NCBI GenBank assembly: GCA_021018815.1
Contig: JAITYX010000007.1
Location: 1,985,001 to 2,049,000, forward strand
Length of the DNA: 64,000 nucleotides
Source: Talinum fruticosum
Lineage: Eukaryota > Streptophyta > Magnoliopsida > Caryophyllales > Talinaceae
Direction: 5' to 3'
Shown piece by piece: positions 22,835 through 35,600 of this stretch. Position 1 is the first letter of the stretch, and each line of letters starts with the position of its first letter. The notes under the pieces are model-generated. The model was not told the origin of the DNA and did no database searches. It saw only the letters and a program-made list of their open reading frames with translations. The position numbers and the translations under genes were made by a program.

Positions 22835-24390
22835 TGAAGGTTTGCTCTGGGAGAGTCCGAGTCACCCTAGAGGGGGTGAATAGGGTGATAGAAGTTTTTC
22901 GTGGAAACTTCCTCTCTTCGTCAAAAACAAGAGAGAGACAGATTCGAGTCTATCAACAAGGTCGAAAAGATTGGACTCGGAAGGCTATCAAGCGAAAAGA
23001 GCAAGAGTAGTAAAGCTGTCGAGTCTAGAATAAACTCGGAACGATAACACTTAGAATTTACATGGAAACCCTCCCGGGGCTGAAACCACGGACCGTGTCA
23101 ATCCGGACACGAAGTCAAATTCACTATTTTGAGTCCACAAAATACCGTGAACCGATCGAACCCGAGTTGTTCCCTTAGACAACTCTATACAAGTTTTCCT
23201 AGACTCAGAAATTCCCTTATCCGATCTAGTACTTCCCAACCGAGATAACCCTTACGAGTTAGGGACAACTAAACCGAGTTAACCCTTACGGCTTAGTCAA
23301 GGGACCTTACAAAGAATGTAAGAAAGAGTTTGTAATCGAGTACAAGACCTTACAACTCGTAAAGTAATGAATTACAGAGTGGGAGTTGTAAGTTGAAGAT
23401 TGAAAGTAAATACAATAACTTTGAGCAAGTATGTGTATTAACAATATGTTCGGCAACCTTCAAGTCTTGTGAGATGGCTTCTATTTATAGATGACCAGGC
23501 AGAGTAGCTGTTATCTTCATCTCGTTGACTGAGAGTCCTTTGTGACCGTTGATAGAAGCTTTCGAGTCACTCGGAAAGTATCCGTTGTAATATGAACGTT
23601 GGACAACGGTTTAACTCTCTTGGAAGTCCCAAAACCATTAGCGATGTTTGGAAAGATAAGGTGGAAACCACTTGTTAAGCTTGGCGTTCCAGTTTTCCAG
23701 ATTTGGAAACAGACAGCCACGACACAATCTCATCGGGATTGGAGCGAGAGAAGGTGAAGAGCCATGTCTGCTTGGTGATTTGACGTTTTGAAGCCAGGTT
23801 ACTTTTGTAGTTTGAAAAGTGTATCCTCGATTGAATAACCTACAAAATTAAATCAATTTTGGTTCTCAAAGTATAAAATACTTTGGCCCAAGATTAGACA
23901 CAAATAATAAAATAATTACGATAAATAAACCAACCGATTATCCGAATCGAAACGGAATGAAATTTTCGAGTCCAATATCCATGATACTCATAATTCCATC
24001 CGGCTTAGTCTAAGCGAAGAATCAAGTTCAATAAAGCATATCGGAGAGGATTAACTTGATAAATAGACTAAGCATGAAACAAGCTAAAAATATCGACTAT
24101 AAGAAAATAGGACTTATAACCACAAGTCGATTTTGAGTGAGAAAAGATGAAATACTAGTCTATTCAAACTGCGATTAATCTGAGTGATGCTTGGACTCGG
24201 AACAAAGAACCGAGTTTTCGAGTCAGCTACGGATAAGCAAGAAATATAAGAAGTAATATCCGTATCACTCGGAAAAGATACTATTTTACTCAAAGAAGTT
24301 TCGAGATACGAGAGAATGCCTTGGAATTAAAACTCAGTAGGGTTATACAACTCGAGAAAAGTATTGAGCGATGTCCGAGTCTTCATATGA
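22830..24390 (-). mobile_element. SIRE-type solo LTR, 1551 bp (22835-24385), with TATGA duplication
   Basis: It begins TGAAGGTTTGCTC and ends CCGAGTCTTCA with no internal domain. TATGA at 22830-22834 and 24386-24390 flanks it. Removing it plus one TATGA restores a normal array unit. The TATA box is at 23481-23490 (minus strand). It gives the cleanest definition of the LTR ends of this SIRE family. Confidence 0.92.
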
Positions 24391-27300
24391 TATTAAATAA
24401 TTTAAAAAAATTTTTGAAGTTACGTTTATGAAAATTAATTGACATTTATAAAAAAATATTAATTTTACATTATAGTTTTTGTCTTCATTTGCTAATTCAA
24501 CTCCATCATAAACGTATTTTCAAATAAAATTTTAATATTTTAATATTTTCAAATAATTTAATTTTGCAATTCATATTAAATAATTAAAATATTTATTTAT
24601 ATGATATTAAATAATTTTCAAATAACAAATTATTTAATTTTGCAATTGACATTAAATAATTAAATAATTAAAATATTTATTTATATGATATTAAATAATT
24701 TTTAAAAAATTTGGAAGTTACATTTATGAAAATTAATTGACATTTATGAACAAATATATTAATTTTACATTATATTTTTTCCTCTTCATTTGCAAATTCA
24801 ACTCCATCATAAACGTATTTTCAAATAAAATTTTAATATTTTAATATTTTAAAGTTATTTAATTTTGCAATTGATATTAAATAATTTAAAAAAACTTGGA
24901 AGTTACGATTATGAAAATTAATTGATATTAAAATTTTAATATTTTAAAATTTTCAAATAATTTAATTTTACAATTAATATTAAATAATTAAATAATTAAA
25001 ATATTTATTTATATGATATTAAATAATATAAAAAAATTTGGAAGTTACGTTTATGAAAATTAATTGACATTTATAAACAAATATATTAATTTTACATTAT
25101 AATTTTTTGTCTTCATTTGCAAATTCAACTCCATCATAAACGTATTTTCAAATAAAATTTTAATATTTTAATATTTTTAAATTATTTAATTTTGCAATTG
25201 ATATTAAATAATTAAATAATTAAAATATTTATTTATATGATATTAAATAATTTAAAAAAATTTTGAAGTTACGTTTATGAAAATTAATTGACATTCATGA
25301 ACAAATATATTAATTTTACATTATAGTTTTTTGTCTACATTTACAAATTCAACTCCATCATAAACGTATTTTCAAATAACATTTTAATATTTTCAAATAA
25401 TTTAATTTTGCAATTGATATTAAATAATTAAATAATGAAAATGTTTATTTATGTGATATAAAATAATTAAAAAAATGTGGAAGTTACGTTTATGAAAATT
25501 AATTCACATTTATGAACAAATATATTAATTTTACAATATAGTTTATTGTCTTCATATGCAAATTCAACTCCATCATAAACGTATTTTCAAATAAAATTTT
25601 AATATTTTAATATTTTCAAATAATTTAATTTTGCAATTGATATTAAATAATTAAAAAAATTTGGAAGTTATGTTTATGAAAATTAATTGATATTAAAATT
25701 TTAATATTTTCAAATTTTCAAATAATTTAATTTTGCAATTGATATTAAATAATTAAATAATAAAAATATTTATTCATATGATATTAAATAATTTTTAAAA
25801 AATTGGAAGTTACGTTTATAAAAATTAATTGACATTTATGAACAAATATATTAATTTTACATTATAGTTTTTGTCTTCATTTGCAAATTCAACTCCATCA
25901 TAAACGTATTTTCAAATAAAATTTTAATATTTTAATATTTTCAAATAATTTAATTTTGCAATTCATATTACATAATTAAATAATTAAAATATTTATTTAT
26001 ATGATATTAAATAATTTTCAAATAGAAATAATTTAAGTTTTCAATTGATATTAAATAATTAAATAATTAAAATATTTATTTATATTACATTAAATAATTT
26101 TTAAAAAATATGGAAGTTACATTTATGAAAATTAATTGACATTTATGAACAAATATATTAATTTTACATTATATTTTTTCCTCTTCATTTGGAAATTCAA
26201 CTCCATCGTAAATGTATTTTCAAATAAAATTTTAATATTTTAATATTTTCAAGTTATTTAATTTTGCAATTGATATTAAATAATTTAAAAAAATTGGACG
26301 TAACGTTTATGAAAATTAATTGATATTAAAATTTTAATATTTTCAAATTTTCAAATAATTTAATTATACAATTGATATTAAATAATTAAATAATTAAAAT
26401 CTTTATTTATATGATATAAAATAATTCAAAATAAAAATTTGGAAGCTACGTTTATGAAAATTAATTGACATGTATGAACAAATATATTAATTTTACATTA
26501 TAGTTTTTTATCTTCATTTGCAAATTCAAGGCCATCATAAACGTATTTTTAAATAATATTTTAAGATTTTAATATTTTTAAATTATTTAATTTTCCAATT
26601 TATATTAAATAATTAAATATTTAAAATATTAATTTATATGATATTAAATAAGTTTAAAAAATTTGGAAGCTACGTTTATGAAAATTAATTGACATTTATG
26701 AACAAATATATTAATTTTACATTATAATTTTTTGTCTTCATTTGCAAATTGAACTCCATCATAAACGTATTTTCAAATAACATTTTAATTTTTTAATATT
26801 TTCAAATAATTTAATTTTGCAACTGATATTAAATAATTAAATAATTAAAATATTTATTTATATGATATTAAATAATTAAAAAAATGTGGAAGTTATGTTT
26901 ATGAAAATTAATTCACATTTATAAACAAATATATTAATTTTACAATATAGTTTTTTGTCTTCATTTCCAAATTCAGTAATTTAAAAAAAATTTGGAAGTT
27001 ATGTTTATGAAAATTAATTGACATTTATGAAAAAATACATTAATTTTATATTATAATTTTTTGTCTTCATTTGCAAATTCAGCTCCATCATAAACGTATT
27101 TTCAAATAAAATTTTACTATTTTAATATTCTGAAATTATTTAATTTGGCAATTGGTATTAAATAATAAAATAATTAAAAAATTTATTTATATGACATTAA
27201 ATAATTTTTAAAAAAATTGGAAGTTACGTTTATAAAAATTAATTGACATTTATGAATAAATATATTAATTTTACATTATAGTTTTTTGTCTTCATTAGCA

Positions 27301-28855
27301 AATTCAACTCCATCATAAATGTATTTTCAAATAAATTTTTAATATTTTAAAATTTTCAAATAATTTAATTTTACAATCGGTATTAAATAATTAAATAATT
27401 AAAATATTTATTTATATGATATGAAATAATATAAAAAAATTTGGAAGTTACATTTATGAAAATTAGTTGACATTTATGAACAAATATATTAATTTTACAT
27501 TATAATTTTTTGTCTTCATTTGCAAATTCAACTCCATCATAAACGTATTTTCAAATAAAATTTTAATATTTTAATATTTTTAAATTATTTAATTTTCCAA
27601 TTGATATTAAATAATTAAATAATTAAAATATTTATTTATATGATATTAAATAATGTACAAAAAATTTGGAAGTTATGTTTATGAAAATAAATTGACATTT
27701 ATGAGCAAATATATTAATTTTACATTATAGTTTTTTGTCTTCAGTTGCAAATTCAACTCCATCATAAATGTATTTTCAAATAAAATTTTAATATTTTAAT
27801 ATTTTTAAATTATTTAATTTTCCAATTGATATTAAATAATTAAATAATGAAAGTATTTATTTATATGATATTAAATAATTTAAAAAATATTTTGAAGTTA
27901 CGTTTATGAAAATTAATTGAAATTTATGAACAAATATATTAATTTTACATTATAGTTTTTTTGTCTTCATTTGCAAATTCAACTCCATCATAAACGTATT
28001 TTCAAATAACATTTTAATATTTTAATATTTTCAAATAATTTAATTTTCCAATTGATATTAAATAATTAAATAATTAAAATATTTATTTATATGATATTAA
28101 ATAATTAAAAAAATTGTGGAAGTTACATTTATGAAAATTAATTGACATTTATGAACAAATATATTAATTTTACGATATAGTTTTTTGTCTTCATTTGCAA
28201 ATTTAATAATTTAAAAAAATTTGGAAGTTATGTTTATGAAAATTAATTGATATTTATGAACAAATACATTAATTTTATATTATAGTTTTTGTCTTCATTT
28301 GCAAATTCAACTCCATCATAAACGTATTTTCAAATAAAATTTTAATATTTTAATATTTTCAAATTATTTAATTTTCCAATTGGTATTAAATAATTAAATA
28401 ATGAAAATATTTATTTATATGATATTAAATAATTTTTAAAAAATTGGAAGTTACGTTTATAAAAATTAATTGACATTTATGAACAAATATATTAATTTTA
28501 CATTATAGTTTTTTGTCTTCATTAGCAAATTCAAGTCCATCATAAACGTATTTTCAAATAAATTTTTAATGTTTTAATATTTTCAAATAATTTAATTTTG
28601 CAATTGATATTAAATAATTAAATAATTAAAATATTTATTTATATGATATTAAATAATGAAAAAAATGTGGAAGTTACGTTTATGAGAATTAATTGACATT
28701 TATGAAAAAATATATTAATTTTACAATATAGTTTTTGTCTTGATTTGCAAATTCAACTCCATCATAAACGTAACTTCGAAAAAAATATTAATATTTTTTG
28801 ATTATTTTGTTTAAAAATAATTTAATTTTACAATTGATATTATAAGAAAAAGAAA
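24386..28855 (+). repeat. AT-rich tandem array, about 225-bp units, second part
   Basis: The marker ACTCCATCATAAACGTA recurs (some copies with one change) near 24500, 24800, 25129, 25351, 25566, 25892, 26190, 26529, 26751, 27082, 27304, 27528, 27753, 27980, 28309, 28531 and 28758. Spacing is mostly 215-227, with others of about 298-339, so two unit types alternate irregularly; the longer ones repeat part of the unit. Each carries GGAAGTTACGTTTATGAAAA and a block of TTTAATATTTTAATATTTTC. There are no open frames. It lies inside the Helitron, near its 5' end. Confidence 0.9.
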
Positions 28856-28997
28856 TTGCAATTAATGGTATCGCCAACTAAACATTCTACGTGTCGTTCT
28901 TTATATCGCTCGACTCCAACTTTTAATATTATATATATGATAATTTGTTATTTCAAAAACGAGTGGTGTCAAGCGACACCACTCTTACTACACTAGA
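28856..28997 (-). other. Helitron 5' terminal region with hairpin (28961-28984)
   Basis: GAGTGGTGTC and GACACCACTC form a perfect 10-bp stem with loop AAGC. The minus strand then begins TCTAGTGTAGTAAGAG from 28997, and the base before TC is A. TC starts and a nearby hairpin agree with a Helitron 5' end. Confidence 0.7.
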
Positions 28998-30361
28998 TCG
29001 GCCGCTAGTGAAAGCGGAAAGACATTTGATTGAATTTATAATTTTGTGAGCTCTTTATTTTTAGGGAATTCCTTCACTATTTATTTATCTACACGTGTCA
29101 TTTTTGCTTTGGAAAAACTGAAGTAGGAGATTTTTCTGGGGTAGTGCATATAATTTGAAAAAGATATGTTGTTGGATTAGTTGGAAAATAATCTGTCAAC
29201 ATTTTGATGCTTGTGGGCTCAACTTTAAAGAAGCCTTAGTGATAATAGGACAATTGACAAGCACACAAAAGCTTATTCTATTTTGTAATCGAATATGAAT
29301 GATGTAATATAGTATAATATGATCCTTGATGATGGTAATTTGAGAATAAAATAATATCTCATGATGTCACATAATTGAATCGTAGGAGTTTGGTACTTAA
29401 CAACAGAAGATGAAATTGTTTTATTTTAATGTAATTAATTTAGAAATCATGCATTGAACGGTAGCAACCTTTCCATCCATCGCATAACTGTTCATTGTTT
29501 TTTTTTTTTAATGAAAATTATCATTTATAAACTAAATTATATTTTGTACAGTTTGGTCATGGAGCTGAAAAAGACGAATGACCAATTTGCTTTTGCTATT
29601 TGACTATCCTGTTAGGAAAAGTGATAGTGAAAATCATCAATATAAATTTAGAATCTAACTAGTGTGAATCTTGTATTTTGTACGGGTATGTATTATTATT
29701 AACAAATAATAATTTGGATCAAAATTTTTATCATAATCAGAAAAATGTTCAATATATTCAATATAATTTTCCATAATAATTGTTAACTCAATAAACATTT
29801 ATATTCTTATAACTGAATATATACAATAAAATAAAAATAAATGAATGGTTAAAGAAATTTTTAACAAATTAAATCATAATTATTATAATACTATATTATA
29901 ATTATCATAATTTATTTAATTTATTTAAGTTTTAATACTGGAATGAATATATATATTATATTATAGTTTTTTTGCAATAGTTAGACTAATTATATACAAT
30001 AAATATTTGTTTTATTAAGTTTTTTTAATTATAATTTTATAATTGTTGAAATAATGGACTAATCCTTCAAAAAAATATAGGTAATAAAATATAATTTGAT
30101 TATGATTATAATTAAAATTTATAGGTGATATATTGTAATTACTTTTTTAGCAAAATTAAGTGTGATTAATTATCATAATCATTCAAAAGTAGTAAATGAA
30201 CTTCATTTCACTTATAACTAAAATTTATAGATAATAAAGTGGGTGTTACAGAAAGCCTTTGATAATATAAAAAAAATGATAAAACAAAAAGAACCAATGG
30301 TGATGTACCAAATGTTTAACCCATGGCAAATCACTCAATTTTAATTATATAATATGATATG
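28998..30361. other. AT-rich spacer, no gene seen
   Basis: The right flank of the Helitron insertion, and so the original neighbour of 10502. No open frame of note, no terminal repeats and no RNA gene are recognisable. Confidence 0.5.
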
Positions 30362-30794
30362 TGAAATCAACATGATATATTAATAAAACGTACCTGAATT
30401 CACAGTTGACACTAGCTCTCCTTAAGTAACATGGTTAAGTCTTTCAAATTTACACGTACTATTAAGAGACCTCTTAGAATTCCTCTACTCTTATTCTCTC
30501 CGTGATAAGGGGATGCCAGGGAGAAATAATTCATACTCGATAACCTAGGGACCATAACTTTTATTTATAATTGTAAACCCTTCTAGGATTTTGACGTACT
30601 AATGTTCCTTCAATCATAGAATATTAATGGGTTATTGGTTGCTACACATGTAAAGCCCACACCCTATTATATATGTTAAAGCCCAAATTATTGCATCTTT
30701 ATTAGAACACTTTTAGTTAGGCGAGTAACCATGACAAGTACTTACGATAAATATTTAATCACATGTAAGTTAATTGTTGGGTTATGATTCAACA
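30362..30794 (-). repeat. 3' LTR of the third copia element
   Basis: On the minus strand it begins TGTTGAATCATAACCC right after a polypurine tract and probably ends TGTTGATTTCA at 30362. The start is firm; the end is a guess from TG...CA form and the loss of LTR-like text. About 433 bp, a usual size for small copia LTRs. Confidence 0.55.
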
Positions 30795-30807
30795 ATCTCC
30801 CATTTGA
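30795..30807 (-). other. Polypurine tract of the third copia element
   Basis: The minus strand reads CAAATGGGAGAT directly before the LTR start. Confidence 0.68.
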
Positions 30808-31249
30808 GTTATATGTAACCTTACAATATGTTCCAACCAAAATTTTGAGCTCAATCTTACTGTCATTATAACAATTACATTTAAACCAACCCCATCCATC
30901 AATAATATCAACATAGGACTAAAGCGACATTCATTACATCATCGTAACTCGACCCATCAACGATCACTTATGCTAATACAAAAGAAAGGACATGGATCAT
31001 GATATGGATGTGTAGCATGAAAATTTTATGTGATTTGTTTGTTCTTAAAATGTCTATTTCCAGCTGGTCCACCTTAAACTTTAGTGAAATCCAAAAAATG
31101 TATAGAGTATAAAGAGAAACTTTAATATAGCTTTATTTATGTAGAAAATATCATCATAAGTGAAAACCAAATAACATAAACCCAATGTGCATCTAAATTA
31201 CAAACTCCCACTAAAATTGAATATCTTTAAAGGATGACACAACACCTAT

Positions 31250-31908
31250 ATGAGCCACATGCTCAAGAAACCAACTGGGTGGTATCGCCTTAGTAAGCGG
31301 ATTCGCAATTATAGAGTTTGTACCAATTCGCTAAAATTCACAATTCCCCACTCGAACTCTTTTTTCACAACTAAGAATTTCAGAGCCACAAAATTTAACT
31401 TCTTTGAACTTTTGTTGTCATTAGAAAATAGAATTGTAGACTTATTGTCACAAAATACTTTAAGCGATCTTTGAATAGTATCCACTATCCACGAGTCCCA
31501 TGCCAAAATTTCATAGCCACATCCCATAATTGGATGCTTCGTAGCAATGAACTTTGGTGCCATAATGGAAGTGGCCCTAATGGACTGTTTGGCACTCTTC
31601 CAGCAGATGGCACCTTTAACTAGTAAATAAGTGAAGCCGTAAGCCGACTTCATGCTATCCATACATCCAGCAAAATCGGAGTCGGTGTACCCAATGATCT
31701 TAAGTTGATCCGACCTCCGATATGTGAGCATGTACCCTTTGTTCTCTCTAAGTACCGTAAAACCCACTTGAAGGCTCTTCGATGCTCTCACCCTGTCATT
31801 GCTTAAGTATCGCCCCAACATTCTTGTGGTGTTTGTAATATCCGGATAACTCGAGACTTGAGCATACATCAGGCTGCCAATTGCTAATGCATACAAAATC
31901 GTTTTCAT
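31250..31908 (-). pseudogene. Third copia element RNase H and RT connection
   Basis: A 199-codon minus frame (31908-31309) starts in the RT connection (YALAIGSLMYAQ, then PDITNTTRMLGRYLSN) and enters RNase H with KIIGYTDSDFAGCMDS (catalytic D), GAICWKSAKQSIRATS and LKVFCDNKSTI (catalytic D in CDN). In active relatives a glutamate follows in AE(F/Y); here MAPKFIA has lysine. The RT part upstream is in another frame. Confidence 0.88.
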
Positions 31909-31988
31909 TCCTCTTTTCTCAAAATCATTCTTAGGGCACTACTAAATTTATCTCCCTTAGCCATATGGATGTCTCCTGATTTGCAATC

Positions 31989-32520
31989 TTACATGTTGTA
32001 TCTTTTTAATACCTTTTTGATATAGCTCTCATGCGACAACTTAAGAATATCTTGAGAACGATCTCGATCTATCTTGATACCTAATACAAAGGAGGCATCA
32101 CCAAGATCTTTCATCTCAAAATTCTTTGATAGAAATCTATTGGTTTTGTGCAATAAGTCTAAATCGCGGCTAACAAGCAATATATCATCGCTATATAAAA
32201 CCAGAAAAATATATTTGATCTCACTAAACTTATGATAGATGCATTCATCAAGTAAATTCAACTTAAAATCAAATTAGAGAACTACTTGGTGAAACTTCAC
32301 ATACCACAAGCGAGACATCTATTTAAGCCCACATATGGATTTCTTTAGTTTGCAAACCAAATTCGTGGGTCTCCAATCACAAAGTTTTCTGGTTGTCTAG
32401 TATATGTAATCTCATCAATATCACCATTAAGAAATGTTGTTTTCAAGTCCATCTGATGTTGATCAAGATTAAAATGCGCAACTAATACCATTATAGTCCT
32501 CAAAGGGTCTTTCGAAGAAA
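31989..32520 (-). pseudogene. Third copia element reverse transcriptase
   Basis: The palm is visible at 32261-31989: FLVLYSDDILLVS holds both catalytic aspartates (YSDD instead of the usual YVDD), and FEMKDLGDASFVLGIKI follows. The N-terminal part at about 32470-32290 reads QMDLKTTFLNGDIDE and a KKSIYGLKQ(M)SR type segment in other frames. Frameshifts at about 32270 and 32350 break it. Confidence 0.87.
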
Positions 32521-33079
32521 TTGGACAGAAAAAGTCTCTGTATAATTAATGCTTTCCTTTTGTGTAAAACCTTGCACAATAAGACGAGCCTTAAATATGT
32601 CAACATTGCCATTTAAATCCCTCTTGGTTTTAATTATCCATTTATTACCATTGGGTTTCACATCTTATAGCTAAGGGACAAGATCCCATACATCATTGTA
32701 CTTCATGGACTGCATTTCCTCATTCATGGCATCCAACCATTTTTTAGAATTTGCACTTCTACGGCTTGATGGAAGTTGAGCGGATCATCTTCCATCACTA
32801 AGGACCTAATCTCGTCACTCATGGCATCTATCCACTCTTCGAGTTAGAACTTTTACTAGTTTGATGAAAATCATGTTCCATCAAACCAACATTTACCTCA
32901 TGTTCATGAAAAAATATGATGTAATCATCTAGCATTGTACTTCTCCTCTCTCTAGTGAATCTCATTAATGACATACGTTCTTATGGAGTAACAGTTTGTT
33001 CTTTAGGAACAACTACATGTACAGGAGGTTCAAATTCTCCAACATTGTCTTAAGGTGTGTCAAAACAAGGTCACGTATA
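32521..33079 (-). pseudogene. Third copia element, region before RT, degraded
   Basis: Minus-strand pieces of the linker between integrase and RT, including a segment like FEPPVHVVVPKEQ (about 33040-33000). It stops at the Tat LTR edge, next to GTATA (33075-33079), which may be one copy of that element's target duplication. Confidence 0.6.
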
Positions 33080-34828
33080 TATAGGGACCATGACCCGCTC
33101 TAGCGGGGGAGGGTGCAGATCGGACCGCATTTCCCTACAAACATCGACTCTTTCTTTTTGTTAAGATTCTTTTTGATTTTTGAAAGTTTATTTTTATTTT
33201 GAAAGTGGGGCATATCTCTTATTAATATAGTTTTTAGAATTAGATTTTTTGAAATGGTTGTGATGAAGGTGTGATTTGCTATCTTTGTTAAATCATTTTA
33301 TTTTCAAAATTAATTTTAGATAAGTCTCGGGATGTTATTTCAAACGGTAAAGAAATAGAAAAACACAGAGTACATCTCACACAACGCTTCGGACCAAATA
33401 AAAAAATCTACTTAAGCCAGGAGTTGAGCCTGGTTTCGGTCGTTGTTGAATGATGGCAACACTAGTCCGAAGTCGGCGCCGACTATATGGTCGAGGCCGA
33501 GAATTCGATCTGGGTCATATAACCTCAGCTATGACAATGACGCAAAATTTTTTATTTTGTTAACTCGAAATGCCGAGAACCAGTTTTGAGAATAAAACGA
33601 AAACTTAAGGAGTCGCTAGTCGGCTTTACAAAATAAAAACAAACAAAAATACATAAAATACTTTTCCAAATTCAATATGAGAGAACTAAACTTTGAAAAT
33701 GTTTTAAAAGAGACTCCATCTGTTTTAAACCGAGAATTCGGTGTTCGGGTGGCAAAGGTATGAAACGGAGAGGGATACCTTTCATTCCGCCCATCAATAG
33801 ACAACATTTACTAATCTAAATTGTGAATTAAGATTCTGTTTAATCAATCGAGGAACCAAAATAGAATTACTTAATTAAAACACCCAACATTTTTGGAAAG
33901 CAATAAATAAGCATTAAACAAAGTAATAAATAAATAGATAAAGAAAGAGAAAAAGAAATAATGAATTACATTAGGCAGGGAGGAATTAAATGTGATACAA
34001 TTTCAAACCACAATACGAAAGCGATTAAATAACTGAAACTAAAATAAAAACCGTAAAGGCAAACTTGAAAAGTGATTCGGCCCCCTCGAGTTGTACCACT
34101 GGATGAACTTGAATCACCGATGAATTTTGGCAGCATAACTAGGGTAAAAAGCTCAAACGAGGTGCAAAGACAACCTTTTGTATGGGTTAAGGAATTGAGA
34201 GTTGAGCGAGTGTTAGTGAGAGATGGAGAGAAGATAGTGTGGGAGCGAAGGAAACAGAGTGATTTTGAACATAAGGGGCTTTTCAGCTAAAAATGTGCAG
34301 GAAATGAGAGGGGAAAGCCTTCTATTTATAGAAAAAAATTAGGTCAAAATGAAACCCTAAAAGAAATCCAATCGTCAAGTTCAACTTGAACTAGGCCTCA
34401 AAATACCAAAATTAGATAAAGAAATAAACTAGATATTCACTTGGCCAAAACGACGTCGTCCGCAAAATCCTAGAGACCGGTGCTAGTTAAAACGTCGTCG
34501 TATAGATATTCGGGACGCGTGTCGCATTTGGTTGCTCGAAGAATAGTGAAACACAAACGTATCCTAATTAGTGCTAGTTCGGATCCTAGTTAGGACCCCG
34601 AACCTAGCTTTGTTCAACGAGAATGAAATGGGTTCTAGGTAGGCCCAAGCAAAAATAGGCTTTTTTGTAGTGCTAATGTGTTTTTTTATAGTTTTTGGAT
34701 TTCGTTACGCTGATTTCAATTCGATCATAATCCGAGTTTATCAATGCAACTTTGATTTCATCATCGAGCCAACAAAAAATAAATAACTCAAATAAAAAGA
34801 TAAGGATGACATGTTTTCGTTGTCTACA
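33080..34828 (-). repeat. Tat-type gypsy 3' LTR (copy A)
   Basis: On the minus strand it starts TGTAGACAACG right after a polypurine tract and ends at 33080, where TATAGGGACC aligns with the end TGTAGGAACC of the LTR at 52828. 1749 bp. A TATA box (TATAAATAG, minus) is at 34330-34322. The general layout matches LTRs B and C, but the sequence is much diverged. Confidence 0.7.
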
Positions 34829-35200
34829 GGTGAGCACCCACTTTGACAGAGTTTGGAAGACAAAGGGTCAAAGTAGACACTAAAGGTTACTTATCTCATT
34901 TGTCCGGCGTCACCTTGGATGCCAAGTGATTTAAGAGATCAAGAATTGGCCATTTCTTGACTTAAACTCTAACGAAGTAGGGCCTGGACTTGATCACGGT
35001 TTGCGTTCCGAAATCCGGCAAGAAAAATCCTAATCTTGGCTTGATCACCATCTTTAAGCTCGGTAGTTTGCTTAAGCTTGTCGTTTCTTGATCCGAAGCT
35101 TAGCTAAATAATTCCGTTGTATTAACATTCTATTAGTAAATAATCGGATATATGAAAGTTCGATATTTTTACCTAAATAATTCAATCAAATAAGATCGAA
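34829..35200 (-). mobile_element. Tat copy A polypurine tract and 3' untranslated remnant
   Basis: The minus strand before the LTR reads AAAGTGGGTGCTCACC, the Tat/Ogre polypurine style also seen at 59245-59260. Further on (34960-35110) are degenerate CTTGATC...CCGAAG repeats like the 3' array at 59340-60200. The element is lost after about 35200. Confidence 0.6.
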
Positions 35201-35466
35201 GAGAAAAACTAGAAAAGATGAAATAGTGGGCCCTATGAGCCCACTTGCTTGCATGACCTGCAGGAGATGTCAGCCTTGCTTATTGTAATTGGCGTCGGCT
35301 ACATGCCACACCTACTACCATCTAATGCCTACGGCTAAATCTAGTTAGGTCTTGGAACCCGGTGCCAGCTATGTCTTGGGCGAGTCCACGGTTGGGGCGT
35401 GTATCCAACCAATTAGAAAGAAGCTTTGAATTTTACTTTGTTTTTGAAATGCCGACCGGTTTTGCC
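35201..35466. other. Upstream region of the PMD gene
   Basis: Between the Tat A remnant and the TATA box of the PMD gene; no gene seen. A GTGGGCCC...GGGCCCAC type palindrome is near 35227-35247. Confidence 0.4.
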
Positions 35467-35474
35467 TATAAAAG
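35467..35474 (+). promoter_or_regulatory. TATA box, probable PMD gene promoter
   Basis: TATAAAAG followed within 40-90 bases by a pyrimidine-rich stretch (TTCTTTCTTCCTCTTGC). The first ATG after it that fits a leader is at 35601. Confidence 0.5.
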
Positions 35475-35600
35475 AAGGGAACTTGGAAGCTCATTTGCAC
35501 ATCTTCAAAATTCCTATTCTTTCTTCCTCTTGCTTGCTTTTGAGCTTATTTTATTACTTCTTGAGACAACTAGTGTGGTTGACTAAGTCATCCTCAAAAT

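Larger units (their letters stand above)
10503..28997 (-). mobile_element. Helitron, minus strand, with nested insertions
   Basis: On the minus strand the element starts with TC (at 28997) preceded by A and ends with CTAG (10506-10503) followed by T, the canonical Helitron A/T insertion with no target duplication. The 3' end has a GC-rich hairpin just before CTAG. Inside, in sense order, are a hairpin, an AT-rich tandem array, an RPA-like gene and a Helitron-type PIF1 helicase. Taking out SIRE copy 2, the solo LTR and their duplications leaves about 9.3 kb. The HUH Rep endonuclease that normally precedes the helicase is not present, so it could not move on its own. Confidence 0.78.
30362..33079 (-). 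mobile_element. Third Ty1/copia element, 3' half, not SIRE type
   Basis: The minus-strand order is RT, RNase H, polypurine tract, 3' LTR. Its RT and RNase H sequence is clearly different from the SIRE copies (GAICWKSAKQS, IIGYTDSDFAG). It ends at 33079 where a Tat-type LTR begins, so its gag, protease and integrase have been cut away or moved. Decay is strong. Confidence 0.82.

Noticed and set aside
22441..28855. AT array as a CRISPR array or centromeric satellite
   Set aside because: Units are about 225 bp without unique spacers, the context is a plant Helitron, and the array is short and tied to that element.
28961..28996. Hairpin followed by CTAG read on the plus strand as a Helitron 3' end
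   Set aside because: The next base is A, not T, and every Helitron gene here reads on the minus strand; as a minus-strand 5' TC end it fits fully.
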